In this document: positions 33,254-43,275 of the stretch, piece after piece
How positions within the stretch are numbered: the first letter of the stretch is position 1
Layout: each line of letters begins with the position of its first letter
Assembly: GCF_030378165.1 (NCBI RefSeq)
Contig: NZ_CP119766.1
Coordinates: 4,278,001-4,342,000 of the forward strand
Reading direction: 5' to 3'
From: Flavobacterium panacagri
GTDB lineage: Bacteria; Bacteroidota; Bacteroidia; Flavobacteriales; Flavobacteriaceae
DNA length: 64,000 nt
Program-made: the position numbers and the translations under genes
Notes under the pieces: generated by a model
The model's database searches: none
What the model was told of the DNA's origin: nothing
Seen by the model: the letters and a program-made list of their open reading frames with translations, nothing else

Positions 33254-34834
33254 CTACTTTTCTAACCAACTGCGTAGTACTTTCCTTTGATCATCAGTAC
33301 TTGACTGCAAAATCTGAAAAGAAAATTTTCTGTTTTTGGAAACTGGATCTAAATCCTCTTTCAATTCTAAACCTGCATATTTTAAATAATTATTATAATC
33401 AATTGGTTTTGTAGTATAAACATATTCGAAAACATTCTTTAACGAACATTCTGCCATCTTTTCGCAGGATTCTTGAAATTCAGCATCGGTAAAACCACGC
33501 TGCATTTTTTTATAATATTCCCAATATAAAAAACGCATCACATCATCTAATGATTTTTGATTTTGTGTTGCTTTACGAATAGCAAAATCTAAAACAAGAC
33601 CAACAGCTGGCCCTTTCTCATAGTAAGAAATAGAGTTAGCAGCATTTTCTCCCTGCTTTCCAAAAGGCCCATCGCTCCAAGTTTCAAAACTTGCTTGAGT
33701 TAAAGATTGGAATGCTCTTCCTGGAGAATTCTCAAACGCATTAATCCCACTTTCTAAATTTTGAAATAAAGTCTGATCCGTTACAAGTCCAGCTCTCTTT
33801 ACAATTAGATATTCATAATAAACAGATAAGCCTTCGCTCACCCACAATAAATTTGTTTTGCTTCCTTTATCATAATCAAAAGGCCCCAATTCAAAAGGTC
33901 TGATTCTTTTAACATTGTAATGATGAAAATATTCATGAGCCAAAAAACTCATCATTCTGTTCATTGCCTCCGGTTTATCCAAATCAGAACCATCAAAACT
34001 AACCGTTGTATTATTAAGATGTTCGATGCCTCCTTGCTCCGGCCCAATTCCAATAAACGTATATTGTTTATACGGTATATCCCCAATAATGGCTACAGCC
34101 GATTCGACAACCTTTTTCAGATTGTCCATAAATTTTACTTTATCAAAATCGCCTATTTTATAACCTATAAAACGGTGTTCGATTCCGTTAACTTTAAAAG
34201 AGGGTAATTCTTCTAAATCTCCAATTAGGATTGGACAATCATATAAAATATCAAAATCAGTGGCTGTAAATTCATTTGTTTTTCCCGCAATTGGTTCTAA
34301 GCCTGTTGCAATTTTAAAGCCTTTTTTTATTCCTTTAATTTTTACAGAAACTGGCGTATTAATATGTTCATTAATATAGACAAACAAACTATTTGGAATT
34401 ATATAAGCATGCGATGCATCGAGATAACTATTGGCTACAAACTGTTTATCGGCTTTTACATCATAACTTAAAGTGAATGGTTTATTCTTTTGCGTCTTAA
34501 TCTGCCAACTGTTTTCGTTCAACTTTTTAACGGCTATATTTTTATTATCAGACTTTGCAGCGAAATTTTCTACCATTTTACTGTAATTCATTAACTGATA
34601 ATAACCTGGCATCCAATTCGGCATTTTAAAGTCTATAGTTTCCTCCTGCCAGCCACTGCAATATAATTCCACATGAAAATAATGATTTTCAGTATTAGGC
34701 ATTGAAACCACATACTGCAAAACTGGAGATTTCGTTTGTGAAACTGCAGATGGAGCAATTCCTAAAAAAACGAAAGATAAAATTAGAAAAACAAATAAGT
34801 TTCCTTTTCTGTTTTGTGCTGATAAATGGTTCAT
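33254..34834 (-). CDS. M61-family metallopeptidase without PDZ domain
   Basis: This 526-residue secreted peptidase has a signal peptide of about 32 residues (SAVSQ). The zinc motif is HEYFH at 300-304, with the third ligand E334 in LLWVSEGLSVYY. The M61 N-terminal beta domain has MPNWMPGYYQ (71-80). Glycyl-aminopeptidases of this family usually carry a C-terminal PDZ domain; this one ends shortly after the catalytic helices, so it lacks it. M61 enzymes prefer small residues such as Gly or Ala, which fits a collagen- or extensin-like repetitive substrate, though this is inference. It lies upstream of the SusC gene on the same strand, with its own terminator. Confidence 0.85.
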   Translation of the reverse strand: MNHLSAQNRKGNLFVFLILSFVFLGIAPSAVSQTKSPVLQYVVSMPNTENHYFHVELYCSGWQEETIDFKMPNWMPGYYQLMNYSKMVENFAAKSDNKNIAVKKLNENSWQIKTQKNKPFTLSYDVKADKQFVANSYLDASHAYIIPNSLFVYINEHINTPVSVKIKGIKKGFKIATGLEPIAGKTNEFTATDFDILYDCPILIGDLEELPSFKVNGIEHRFIGYKIGDFDKVKFMDNLKKVVESAVAIIGDIPYKQYTFIGIGPEQGGIEHLNNTTVSFDGSDLDKPEAMNRMMSFLAHEYFHHYNVKRIRPFELGPFDYDKGSKTNLLWVSEGLSVYYEYLIVKRAGLVTDQTLFQNLESGINAFENSPGRAFQSLTQASFETWSDGPFGKQGENAANSISYYEKGPAVGLVLDFAIRKATQNQKSLDDVMRFLYWEYYKKMQRGFTDAEFQESCEKMAECSLKNVFEYVYTTKPIDYNNYLKYAGLELKEDLDPVSKNRKFSFQILQSSTDDQRKVLRSWLEK

Positions 34835-34870
34835 ATGATTATTTATATTTTATACATTTTTGTTTTTTTT

Positions 34871-35003
34871 TGCCACAGATCGGAGGATTAAAAAGAATTA
34901 CTATTTTTCTAAATTATTTTTAAATATCCCTGTACTTAGATTAGAGTAATTTTTATTTTTTTGCACACAACGTTTTGCAGAAACAATTCGTGAATTCGTG
35001 GCT
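34871..35003. repeat. GCCACAGAT...ATTCGTGGC intergenic repeat
   Basis: This is a degenerate copy of the family at 21716-21852: TGCCACAGAT (34871-34880) at one end and GAATTCGTGGC (34992-35002) at the other, filling most of the 188-bp gap. Confidence 0.65.
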
Positions 35004-35022
35004 AAAAAAACATTTTCCAGTT

Positions 35023-36435
35023 CTAAGCTTTGTCTTTACTCACGAAATAATAATAAATCGGAATTCCTAAAAGCACAATTGCCAATCCCGGTATCGAAGA
35101 ATTGTATTTATAAATTAAAAGCATAATGCAAATAGTCAGAGCCGCAATAATATAAATAAAAGGCAGAATCGGATAACCAATTGCTTTGTACGGACGTTCT
35201 AAATCCGGTTTCGTTTTACGAAGTCTAAAAATTCCAGCAATGGTTAAAATGTAAAATATTAAAACGACGAATATTACATATTCCAAAAGTTCATTGTATT
35301 TGCCGCTTAAACAAAGTGCCGATGCCCAAATACATTGAATCCACAATGCTTTTTCTGGTACTCCGTTTTTATTTAATTGCCCTAATTGTTTAAAAAACAA
35401 TCCGTCCTTGGCCATTGTATGATACACACGAGCTCCAGAAAGTATTAATCCGTTATTACATCCGAAAGTCGAAATCATCAATAATATGGCAATAATATAA
35501 GTTCCTGAATTTCCAAAAATATGCTGCGATGCTACCACACCTACACGATCATTTTCGGCATAGGCAATTTCATTTATAGAAAGAACCGATAAATACATCA
35601 TATTGGTAGCAATATAAATTACGGTTACAATCAAAGTTCCCAAGAAAAGGCTTCTTCCGATATTTTTAGAAGGATTTTTTATTTCGCCGGCAATAAAAGT
35701 GACATTATTCCAGGAATCACTGCTAAACAAACTTCCGACAAGACTTGCTGCTAAAGCTCCCATAATCGCAAATCCTGAGTAAGGAACCAACGTGTTTCCT
35801 TCTAATTTATTAATAGAAAAACCTGTGCTCCAGTTTGCTTTCCAAATATCAGCTTTTGCTGCAAGAGTAAAACCAAAAATGATAAGTCCGAACAGTGCAA
35901 TTAGTTTTACCAGCGTAAAAATAGTCTGGATCATTTTTCCTTCTTTTACGCCTCTCGTATTTACATAAGTAAGGAAAACAACTAAAATTATAGAAGTCAA
36001 TTGTGCCGCCGATATTTGTAAAAAACTAAAATCTATTATAATATTTTTTTCGCTCAGGGAAGGAAAAACATAAGCCGCAAATTTGCTAAAAGCAACCCCA
36101 ACCGCAGCGATAGAACCAGTTTGTATCACTGCAAAAAAACTCCAGCCGTACAAAAAACCGGTAAGTGAATTGAAAGCTTCTTTTAAATATACATATTGTC
36201 CTCCAGCCTTCGGAAACATACTGCTCAATTCTCCATAACTTAACGCCGCAGCAATAGTTAGAAAACCCGTGAATAACCAGATCAACAATAAAGCACCTGC
36301 TGATCCTACATTACGAACTATATCTGCACTAACAATGAAGATTCCTGATCCAATCATAGAACCCGCAACGATCATGGTAGCATCTAATAATCCTAATGAT
36401 CTTTTGAAATTATTTTTTTCTGTTGTTGATTCCAT
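35023..36435 (-). CDS. APC-family amino-acid permease
   Basis: This 470-residue inner-membrane transporter has about 12 helices. The family signature is in helix 1, MIVAGSMIGSGIFIVSADI (about 16-34), and the helix 6 region holds NVTFIAGEIKNPSKNIGRS. It resembles the LAT/serine-threonine exchanger-like branch (AdiC/YfnA type). It ends the S9-DUF885-FAD-APC run and starts 58 bp after the FAD dehydrogenase gene, so proline, hydroxyproline or another amino acid released by the peptidases is the likely substrate. Specificity cannot be read from sequence. Confidence 0.9.
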   Translation of the reverse strand: MESTTEKNNFKRSLGLLDATMIVAGSMIGSGIFIVSADIVRNVGSAGALLLIWLFTGFLTIAAALSYGELSSMFPKAGGQYVYLKEAFNSLTGFLYGWSFFAVIQTGSIAAVGVAFSKFAAYVFPSLSEKNIIIDFSFLQISAAQLTSIILVVFLTYVNTRGVKEGKMIQTIFTLVKLIALFGLIIFGFTLAAKADIWKANWSTGFSINKLEGNTLVPYSGFAIMGALAASLVGSLFSSDSWNNVTFIAGEIKNPSKNIGRSLFLGTLIVTVIYIATNMMYLSVLSINEIAYAENDRVGVVASQHIFGNSGTYIIAILLMISTFGCNNGLILSGARVYHTMAKDGLFFKQLGQLNKNGVPEKALWIQCIWASALCLSGKYNELLEYVIFVVLIFYILTIAGIFRLRKTKPDLERPYKAIGYPILPFIYIIAALTICIMLLIYKYNSSIPGLAIVLLGIPIYYYFVSKDKA

Positions 36436-36493
36436 ATTTCCTTGTTGTTTTGTTTTTTTGTTTTTGAATGAAAATCTGTTTTAGAAGCTGTAT

Positions 36494-37744
36494 TTATCCA
36501 AACCTTTCTACTTCAAAAGCATCAATATCAATACTTGTAGCTTCTCTATTCACTATTTCTGAAACCAATTTTCCTGTCCCTGGCCCAAGGCTTAATCCCA
36601 TCATAGAGTGCCCAGTTGCGACAACAACATTATTGTATTTTTTTATTCTTCCAATATAAGGCAGTCCGTCCGCAGAACATGGTCGGTAACCGTACCAAAT
36701 ATCTTCTTCCGCTGGTTTTTGGATATCAAATTCCGGCAGGAAATCTTTAACTGCATTTAATATTCCGTTGATACGATGATATTGTGGTTTTTCAGTTGTA
36801 GGCACTACTTCCATTGTACCTCCAAATCTAATTTTATTGCCGTCCATAGGTGCTATGGCAACTCTTCCCTCTGCTAGAATAATGGGATGATTTACTTTAT
36901 AATTCGAATTTTCTAATGTGATGGAATAACCTCTTCCCGGCATCAGTGATACTTTAGCATTTACTAAGGCCGCGATTTCTCTCGTCCAAGCTCCTGTTGC
37001 AATCACTACATCATCTGCTTCATAAGATTGCTTATCGGTTATTACTTTTTTAACAACATTATTTTCTTTTTCAAAAGAAACAACAGTTTCTCCCGATTGA
37101 AACTGAACACCATTTGCTACTAAATGCTCCTTTAAAACTTTCATCAATTTATTTGGATAAACATGTGCATCACAATTAAACTGAACCGCTCCTATTGAAT
37201 TAATTTTCGTTTGAGGTTCTAATGCCTGCAGCGCTTCATAATCCAGTAAGTTTACATCTAAACCTAATTCTCTTCCTTTAGAAACAGTATGTTCTGCGTG
37301 TTTCGCAACGGCTTCGGTTTGAAAAACTTCCAGCATTCCTTTGTGTTCATAAGCAAATTCAAAGCCTGGGATTTTTTTCCATTCTAAAAACTCATTCTGA
37401 CTCAATAAAGATATGTCTCGAAGCGGAATAGCCGATTTGGCAACATTTGTTTCGGTAGCACTTTTAACAAAATTAATTCCCCAGTCCAGCAATGCTTTAT
37501 TAAAAGAAGGCTTTACATAAAAGGGACTTTTAGAATTAAACATCCATTTGAATCCCTGCCAGACAATTCCAGGTGCTGCTAATGGTATAAAGTGACTCGG
37601 ACAGACATATCCTAAATTGCCATAAGAGCAATTGTTTTCAAAATTATCTTTGTCTATTACGGTAACTTTACAACCACTTTGTTGTAAATAAAATGCCGAA
37701 CTTAATCCTATAATTCCTCCGCCTATTACTACTACCTGTTTCAT
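36494..37744 (-). CDS. FAD-dependent D-amino-acid dehydrogenase, probable D-hydroxyproline dehydrogenase
   Basis: This 416-residue DadA/DAO-family flavoprotein opens with the dinucleotide fold KQVVVIGGGIIGLSSAFYL (2-20) and ends with CSADGLPYIGRIKKYNNV and GHSMMGLSLGPGTGKL, the second FAD contact. Homologues in hydroxyproline pathways oxidise cis-4-hydroxy-D-proline to 1-pyrroline-4-hydroxy-2-carboxylate and pass electrons to the respiratory chain. That role fits because the epimerase making its substrate and the deaminase using its product are encoded close by. No membrane segment is visible beyond the fold. General D-amino-acid or sarcosine-type activity is the alternative. The gap to the DUF885 gene upstream is 19 bp. 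Confidence 0.85.
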   Translation of the reverse strand: MKQVVVIGGGIIGLSSAFYLQQSGCKVTVIDKDNFENNCSYGNLGYVCPSHFIPLAAPGIVWQGFKWMFNSKSPFYVKPSFNKALLDWGINFVKSATETNVAKSAIPLRDISLLSQNEFLEWKKIPGFEFAYEHKGMLEVFQTEAVAKHAEHTVSKGRELGLDVNLLDYEALQALEPQTKINSIGAVQFNCDAHVYPNKLMKVLKEHLVANGVQFQSGETVVSFEKENNVVKKVITDKQSYEADDVVIATGAWTREIAALVNAKVSLMPGRGYSITLENSNYKVNHPIILAEGRVAIAPMDGNKIRFGGTMEVVPTTEKPQYHRINGILNAVKDFLPEFDIQKPAEEDIWYGYRPCSADGLPYIGRIKKYNNVVVATGHSMMGLSLGPGTGKLVSEIVNREATSIDIDAFEVERFG

Positions 37745-37763
37745 AAATGTGCTTGTATCTTAA

Positions 37764-39554
37764 TTAAAATTTGTAAAATTTCCAGTTGGTTTTAAAATCT
37801 CTTTGCAAGGATTGATTAGTCAATAATGCTCTCAACAATTCGATTGGCATCGCATTTTCTCTCAAAATAGCATCATGATATTGCTGATATGTCATTTTCC
37901 CGCTTGTGACCAATTCTTCTTTTAAGGCAGTAAACTGCAACCCGCCCAGCATATAAGCGATTTGGTATAACGGACTATAACCGCCTACAAATGATCTGCG
38001 TACTTCGCCTTCTGCATTGGCACGTTCATGTCCTACCCGATCAACTAAAAAATCAATACATTGCTGCGGACTCCATTTTCCTAAATGATAGTTTAACGAA
38101 AAAATAATTCGCGCACAGCGATGCATTCTCCAAAACAGCATACCAATTTTGTCTTCGGGTGTCTGAGGAAATTTTAAATCCCATAACAGCATTTCCCAGT
38201 ACAATGAATTTCCTTCAACCCAAAACGGAGTATCAAAATGACGGTATGCTTTGTATCGATCTTTCATAAATTGCTGCAAATGATGTCCTGCAATTAACTC
38301 ATGATGAATGGTCGCTCTAGAAAAATGAGGATTATTGCCGCGCATGCTCATCATTTTTTCGCTATAAGACATTGTGCTTGTTGGATAAGAAATAATAAGA
38401 GATTCTCCGCCTAGAAAAAAGGGATTTATTTTTTGCGCTTCGGGCGACATCATGTACATACGCCAGCTCTCTTCTGCAATTGGCGGTATGGTCAAAAGAT
38501 TATTTTGTTTTAAAAAATCTACTGACTGATTGTATAAATCCAGCATTGCCTGCGGTTGATCTCCCGGTGACACAAAATAATTTTTGACTTTTTCCTGAGC
38601 GGCTTTCCAATTGTCTCCAAAGCCCATTTCACGAGAGGCTTTTAATAATTCGGCATCACACCAGGCAAATTCTTTATTCGCAATAGCTACCAATTCTTCT
38701 GGGGAATACGGTATAAATTCTGTCTGCAACTGACGAATTAATTCTTCTCGTCCTATTGGATTTCCGACGATACCACTTCCATCTTCTTTTTGAGTACTGG
38801 CATCTTTTCTTTTTGACTTTAAAAGCAAAGCATATTCTCCTAAAGCAACATCAACTTCGCTGTAAGTTTTAGGAACCCACCAGGAAAATAAAGGATCATA
38901 ACCATTATAAAAGTCAAAATAATTCTTCAAAATTTCCTGTAATCCTTTTGCGTGCGAAACAGCAAATTCTGAAGAAGTTTTATCTAAACCTTCAATTTTT
39001 TCAACTTTTTTAATTTGTTCTTTGATCGCTTTGCGTAAATCTTCCAGTTCTTTTGCAACTAGTTCTCCATTTACTTTGATTCCTCTTCTACGTGGTTTTT
39101 CCAGAGCATAAATTTTTTCATCAAAAGGGAAATAAACTTTTATCTTATCACATACTTTTTGCTGCTGTAGTAGTTCGTATTCTTCACTGTTTAAATTTCT
39201 ATTAAATAAAATATAATCCACTTTGCCATTTATGTTCATGGCATCGAAATTTAATCCTTCAAGTGTTTTTTTATAATCAGAAATTAATTTTAAACGACGG
39301 TTTCTTCGTTCGGGAGTATTGTAGTTACCTTCATTGTATTGAACACCAAAAGTATCTGCATTGCTATTGGTGGCATAAAACCGCATGATACTTCCTTTAT
39401 CGGCTTCATAATGTACCATGGTATTGTTTACTTCACTGGTTTGCAGATACAAATCTGAGCTGAAATTCTGTGCAAAAGAAGATGCTGGTCTTAAAACAAT
39501 TAAAAAGATTAATAAGAGAAAATAACTGTTTCTATTTGTTTTGGTTTTAATCAT
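37764..39554 (-). CDS. DUF885-family secreted metallopeptidase-like protein
   Basis: This 596-residue protein has a signal peptide (to about 29, SSFAQ). The DUF885 core carries HHELIAGHHLQQFM (417-430), an HExxxGH zinc-type motif, and a conserved block with GEVRRSFVGGYSPLYQIAYMLGG toward the C-terminus. Family members are thought to be carboxypeptidase-like; direct data are few. Between an S9 peptidase (36-bp gap) and the D-hydroxyproline-type dehydrogenase (19-bp gap), it is best read as part of extracytoplasmic peptide trimming. Coiled, Lys/Glu-rich helices at 160-200 are typical of the family. Confidence 0.82.
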   Translation of the reverse strand: MIKTKTNRNSYFLLLIFLIVLRPASSFAQNFSSDLYLQTSEVNNTMVHYEADKGSIMRFYATNSNADTFGVQYNEGNYNTPERRNRRLKLISDYKKTLEGLNFDAMNINGKVDYILFNRNLNSEEYELLQQQKVCDKIKVYFPFDEKIYALEKPRRRGIKVNGELVAKELEDLRKAIKEQIKKVEKIEGLDKTSSEFAVSHAKGLQEILKNYFDFYNGYDPLFSWWVPKTYSEVDVALGEYALLLKSKRKDASTQKEDGSGIVGNPIGREELIRQLQTEFIPYSPEELVAIANKEFAWCDAELLKASREMGFGDNWKAAQEKVKNYFVSPGDQPQAMLDLYNQSVDFLKQNNLLTIPPIAEESWRMYMMSPEAQKINPFFLGGESLIISYPTSTMSYSEKMMSMRGNNPHFSRATIHHELIAGHHLQQFMKDRYKAYRHFDTPFWVEGNSLYWEMLLWDLKFPQTPEDKIGMLFWRMHRCARIIFSLNYHLGKWSPQQCIDFLVDRVGHERANAEGEVRRSFVGGYSPLYQIAYMLGGLQFTALKEELVTSGKMTYQQYHDAILRENAMPIELLRALLTNQSLQRDFKTNWKFYKF

Positions 39555-39590
39555 AGTGGTATTTTGGTAGAGTTAAAAGACTGAATTTTT

Positions 39591-41888
39591 TTACTGGTCT
39601 AATTCATTGTTATTTCGGCTTGGAGGATCAACTCCTAATAAATGTTTTACAAAAAAATCACGTTTTCTCTGTCTTCCGTAAGGGCCACCATCACTATGAC
39701 CAACGCCTGGCAGAGGCAGAAACTCAAATGTCTTTCCTGCTTTTATTAAGGCATCGGCAACACGATAAGTAGATTCTGGTGGTACATTTTCATCAGCTTC
39801 TCCAATCACTAATAATAAATTTCCTGTAAGTTTTCCGGCATTGGTTACATTAGATTGTTCTTTATAATGCTCTCCAACCGGATATCCCATCCATTGTTCG
39901 TTCCACCATTGTTTATCTACTCGATTGTCGTGGCAACCACAGGCGGCAACTCCTGCTTTGTAGAATTCCGGATGAAATAATAAACCGCCTAAAGCATTTT
40001 GCCCTCCGGCAGAAGTACCATACAATCCGACTCTTGAATCGTCTGCATAAGGATATTTTTTAGCCAAGGCTTTGATCCATAAAATACGATCTTCAAAACC
40101 GGCATCTTTTAAATTTTTCCAGCAGACATCATGAAAAGCTTTTGATCTATTGGCAGTTCCCATTCCATCAATTTGTACGACTATAAATCCTAACTGCGCC
40201 AGACTCTGCATCTCGGTGGTATAGCGATCCATAAAATTTTTAGGCACAAAAGAATCCTGCGGGCCTGCATAAATACTTTCAATTACAGGATATTTTTTAT
40301 TAGGATCAAAATCTGCAGGACGGCATATTATTCCCCAAATATCTGTCACACCGTCTCTCCCTTTTGCATGAAAAGGTTCTGGTAAAGACATTCCTGTAGC
40401 GAGATAAGCTGTAGCATCTGATTTTTCAAGATCCATTATTTTTTTTCCATCAGAAGTACGATGAAGTTCAATAATAGTAGCCACATTCGGTTCTGAGTAA
40501 GAATCGACATAGTATTGTTTGTTTTTTGAAAAAGAAACCAGATGATTTCCTTTTGAAGGAGTAAGATTAATAAGTTTATTTCCATCAAATCCTATGCGGT
40601 AATGATGAATATAGTAAGGATCTTCGTTTGAATTCATTCCGCTTGCCGAAAACCAAATTTCTCTTTTCTTTTCATCAATGCTGTCAATACTTCGAACAAC
40701 CCATTCTCCTTTAGTAATTTGCTTTTTTTCTTTACCTGTTATCGCATCAATTAAATACAAATGTCTCCAACCGTCTTTTTCAGAAGACATTACAATTTCA
40801 TTGCTTTCTTTACCATAATGTGTAAACAATCTGGATTCGTAAATAAAAGTATTGGTCTTTTCATCGACTACCGAACGGGTTTCGGCAGTTTGAGCATTTA
40901 CTTCTATAATTCTAAATCTTTGATGGCCTCGTTCTACTTTTTCAAACGTAAAATAATTAGCATTATCTTTTCTCCAATGCAATTCTGGAGCATCAAAAAA
41001 GTCAATTATTGGGGCATTTACTTTTGTTGTTTTTTGATTTTCGATATGAAACAAATACATTTCATAAGTAGTGAAAGGATCTCCCGGCTGTTTATAAGGC
41101 TGGGAATGCAATTCGCCGCGAGTAGTATTGGCTACAGAAGTTAAGACATAATGAACAGGCAAATCGGTAAAGGGAGTAATTAGATAACCAACAATATATT
41201 TGCTGTCAGGCGACCACGCTAAAGCCCCATACGGTTTTTCTTTTGTGCCGTCTTTTGTGAATTGAATTTCATTTCCTCCAGCGATTGGCTTTATAAATAC
41301 ATTACAATCTTTTATAAAAGCCAGCCATTTTTTATTGGGAGAAATACTGTCTGTCTTAAAGGAATTCCATCTTTGCCATTGCCTATTTAAACTAGGATAT
41401 TTTATTTTGTCTTTAGACAGGGAATTTATTTTTTGAATGCTATAATCGGAGAGCCTTACCTGATAGTAGTTTTTATCATATTTTAAAGCTATAGAACTTG
41501 TTTTGGCATCATAATTTAAACTATCAATAACCAGACTTTTTTGGGGAGTTTTAATTACTGTAACCGAACTTAGGGCATTTCTTAATTTTGGTTCGTCAAA
41601 TAAAATATTTTTAGTTCCTTTTTCTGCATCAACTAAGATATATTCGATGATACTGTCTTTTAAAACATTGGAATACCAAAATGATTTTCCGTCGCTTTGC
41701 CACTGTGCTTTTATAATGGTCTTGAAAACAGTATTTTTAACTGCTTTATCCAATAACAAAGCTTTTTTATATCGTTCTAAAATCTCGGTTTTAGAAGGCT
41801 GATAGGGTATCATTTCTTTATGCTGCGAATATAAATTACAGTTCAAAAATGATACGAAGAAGGCAAAAAGTAGTAAATTCTTTTTCAT
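39591..41888 (-). CDS. S9-family prolyl oligopeptidase-type peptidase (1)
   Basis: This 765-residue secreted serine peptidase has a signal peptide to about 21 (NLYSQ). An eight-bladed propeller of the DPP IV N-terminal type precedes the alpha/beta-hydrolase domain (from about 500). The catalytic triad is S626 in GTSAGG, D699 in IGEADENVPP and H731 in GVGHSDGG. I do not see the tandem Glu motif that anchors the peptide N-terminus in true DPP IV, so this may act on longer peptides or differ in specificity from the S9 enzyme at 48738-50888. It is first in a four-gene run (S9, DUF885, FAD, APC). Confidence 0.88.
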   Translation of the reverse strand: MKKNLLLFAFFVSFLNCNLYSQHKEMIPYQPSKTEILERYKKALLLDKAVKNTVFKTIIKAQWQSDGKSFWYSNVLKDSIIEYILVDAEKGTKNILFDEPKLRNALSSVTVIKTPQKSLVIDSLNYDAKTSSIALKYDKNYYQVRLSDYSIQKINSLSKDKIKYPSLNRQWQRWNSFKTDSISPNKKWLAFIKDCNVFIKPIAGGNEIQFTKDGTKEKPYGALAWSPDSKYIVGYLITPFTDLPVHYVLTSVANTTRGELHSQPYKQPGDPFTTYEMYLFHIENQKTTKVNAPIIDFFDAPELHWRKDNANYFTFEKVERGHQRFRIIEVNAQTAETRSVVDEKTNTFIYESRLFTHYGKESNEIVMSSEKDGWRHLYLIDAITGKEKKQITKGEWVVRSIDSIDEKKREIWFSASGMNSNEDPYYIHHYRIGFDGNKLINLTPSKGNHLVSFSKNKQYYVDSYSEPNVATIIELHRTSDGKKIMDLEKSDATAYLATGMSLPEPFHAKGRDGVTDIWGIICRPADFDPNKKYPVIESIYAGPQDSFVPKNFMDRYTTEMQSLAQLGFIVVQIDGMGTANRSKAFHDVCWKNLKDAGFEDRILWIKALAKKYPYADDSRVGLYGTSAGGQNALGGLLFHPEFYKAGVAACGCHDNRVDKQWWNEQWMGYPVGEHYKEQSNVTNAGKLTGNLLLVIGEADENVPPESTYRVADALIKAGKTFEFLPLPGVGHSDGGPYGRQRKRDFFVKHLLGVDPPSRNNNELDQ

Positions 41889-42262
41889 AGTTATTCAAAT
41901 ACAAGGAGACTTCCCTATTTATTAATTATAGAAACCCGTTGGGCGAAATTATCTTTTCAATTCTATCGCATCAGCGTAGATATAAATCTGTCTAAATCTG
42001 CTTTTATCTGTGTAAATATGCGTGAAAAACTGACATGCAAAATCATTTCACGCAGATTTGAAAGGATTTCAGCAGATCAAATTAGATTTTAATCCTTCAA
42101 TCAAGCTATTTTCTTCAATTTTATAATGGATTATAGAAATAAAAATAGTTTACCAATAGAACTTTAAACTGCCAAAAAGCAGGTTTTAAAGTCCTATTCA
42201 CGATACTGAAAATAAGCTGTAAAAATTTAAAAATAAAGAACGGTTAATTCAGGAATATTGAA
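41889..42262. other. Spacer with repeats and terminator between two hydroxyproline units
   Basis: This 374-bp gap without a gene holds an inverted repeat of the AAATCTGC/GCAGAT type (about 41993-42076, with GCGTGA/TCACGC inside) and the hairpin of the epimerase transcript (42155-42198). The promoter of the S9 gene must lie at its left end. Confidence 0.6.
42155..42198 (-). terminator. Hairpin ending the deaminase-ALDH-epimerase transcript
   Basis: Arms AATAG-A-ACTTTAAA-CTGC and GCAG-GTTTTAAAGT-C-CTATT pair with a small bulge around CAAAAA. On the minus strand an AT-rich tail with TTTTTATT follows. Confidence 0.55.
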
Positions 42263-43273
42263 TTACAAAACCTGAAATCCGTGTGCGTAAGGATCATCTT
42301 CCTCATCAATAATTATGGTATTGTAACCATACACTTTTGCCCATCCTTGTATGCTGGGAACAATGGCTTTAATATCGCCAATTGCAGTTTCTTCTTCTAT
42401 TCTGCCAACGAACTTACTTCCGATATAACTTTCGTGTATAAATTCGTCTCCTTTTTTAAGCAATCCTTTGGCATGCAACTGTGCCATTCTTGCTGATGTA
42501 CCTGTACCGCAAGGCGAACGGTCTATCGCTTTGTCTCCATAAAAAACAGCATTTCTGCCTGATGAAGTCGGATCTAAAGGTGTTCCTGTCCATAACATAT
42601 GACTCACATCTCTAATCGTTTCATTTTCAGGATGAATAAATAGATTTGGATATTTTTCGTTAATTCGCGCTCGCACTACCTGACTGTATTGCACAATCTT
42701 ACTGGCGGTAAAATCCTGAATTCCAGAAAAATTTTGCTGCGGATCTACAATGGCATAATAATTTCCGCCATAGGCAACATCAAAAGTTAATTCGCCTAAT
42801 TCCGGGCATTCTACAGTTAAATTTTCAGCCGCTAAATACGATTTAACATTCGTCAATTTAACCCATTCTACTTTTTTACCAACTTGCTTGTATTCAATTT
42901 TTACCAAGCCTGCAGGCGCTTCCATATTTATTTTCCCTGGAATTTTCGGACTAATTAATCCTTCTTCAATTGCAATGGTAATCGTACCTATTGTACCGTG
43001 TCCACACATTGGCAGACAGCCTGACGTTTCGATAAACAAAATTCCAAAATCGTTATCTGGATTCGTTGGCGGAAACAAAATACTGCCACTCATCATATCA
43101 TGTCCGCGAGGTTCAAACATCAATCCTTTACGAATCCAATCGTATTGGCTTAAAAAATGCTGTCTTTTCTCGCTCATGTTGACGCCAATTAAATTTGGCC
43201 CACCGCCAGCAACTACTCTAACTGGATTACCACAAGTGTGTGCATCTACACAAAAAAAAGTTTTTCTAGCCAT
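42263..43273 (-). CDS. 4-hydroxyproline 2-epimerase (proline racemase family)
   Basis: This 336-residue cytoplasmic cofactor-free epimerase has both catalytic cysteines: C90 in LPMCGHGTIG and C255 in DRSPCGTGTSAR. Two Cys mark a racemase/epimerase, whereas the related dehydratases carry Thr at the first site. It converts trans-4-hydroxy-L-proline to cis-4-hydroxy-D-proline, the entry step of the bacterial hydroxyproline route. Proline racemase is the alternative, but the flanking genes for the later hydroxyproline steps make the epimerase reading much stronger. It starts 2 bp after the dehydrogenase stop, so the two are tightly coupled. Length is normal for the family. Confidence 0.9.
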   Translation of the reverse strand: MARKTFFCVDAHTCGNPVRVVAGGGPNLIGVNMSEKRQHFLSQYDWIRKGLMFEPRGHDMMSGSILFPPTNPDNDFGILFIETSGCLPMCGHGTIGTITIAIEEGLISPKIPGKINMEAPAGLVKIEYKQVGKKVEWVKLTNVKSYLAAENLTVECPELGELTFDVAYGGNYYAIVDPQQNFSGIQDFTASKIVQYSQVVRARINEKYPNLFIHPENETIRDVSHMLWTGTPLDPTSSGRNAVFYGDKAIDRSPCGTGTSARMAQLHAKGLLKKGDEFIHESYIGSKFVGRIEEETAIGDIKAIVPSIQGWAKVYGYNTIIIDEEDDPYAHGFQVL

Positions 43274-43275
43274 AT

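Noticed and set aside
42263..43273. Proline racemase as the primary call for the epimerase gene
   Set aside because: The gene lies 2 bp after the semialdehyde dehydrogenase and close to the deaminase, which fits hydroxyproline; proline racemase is kept only as an alternative.
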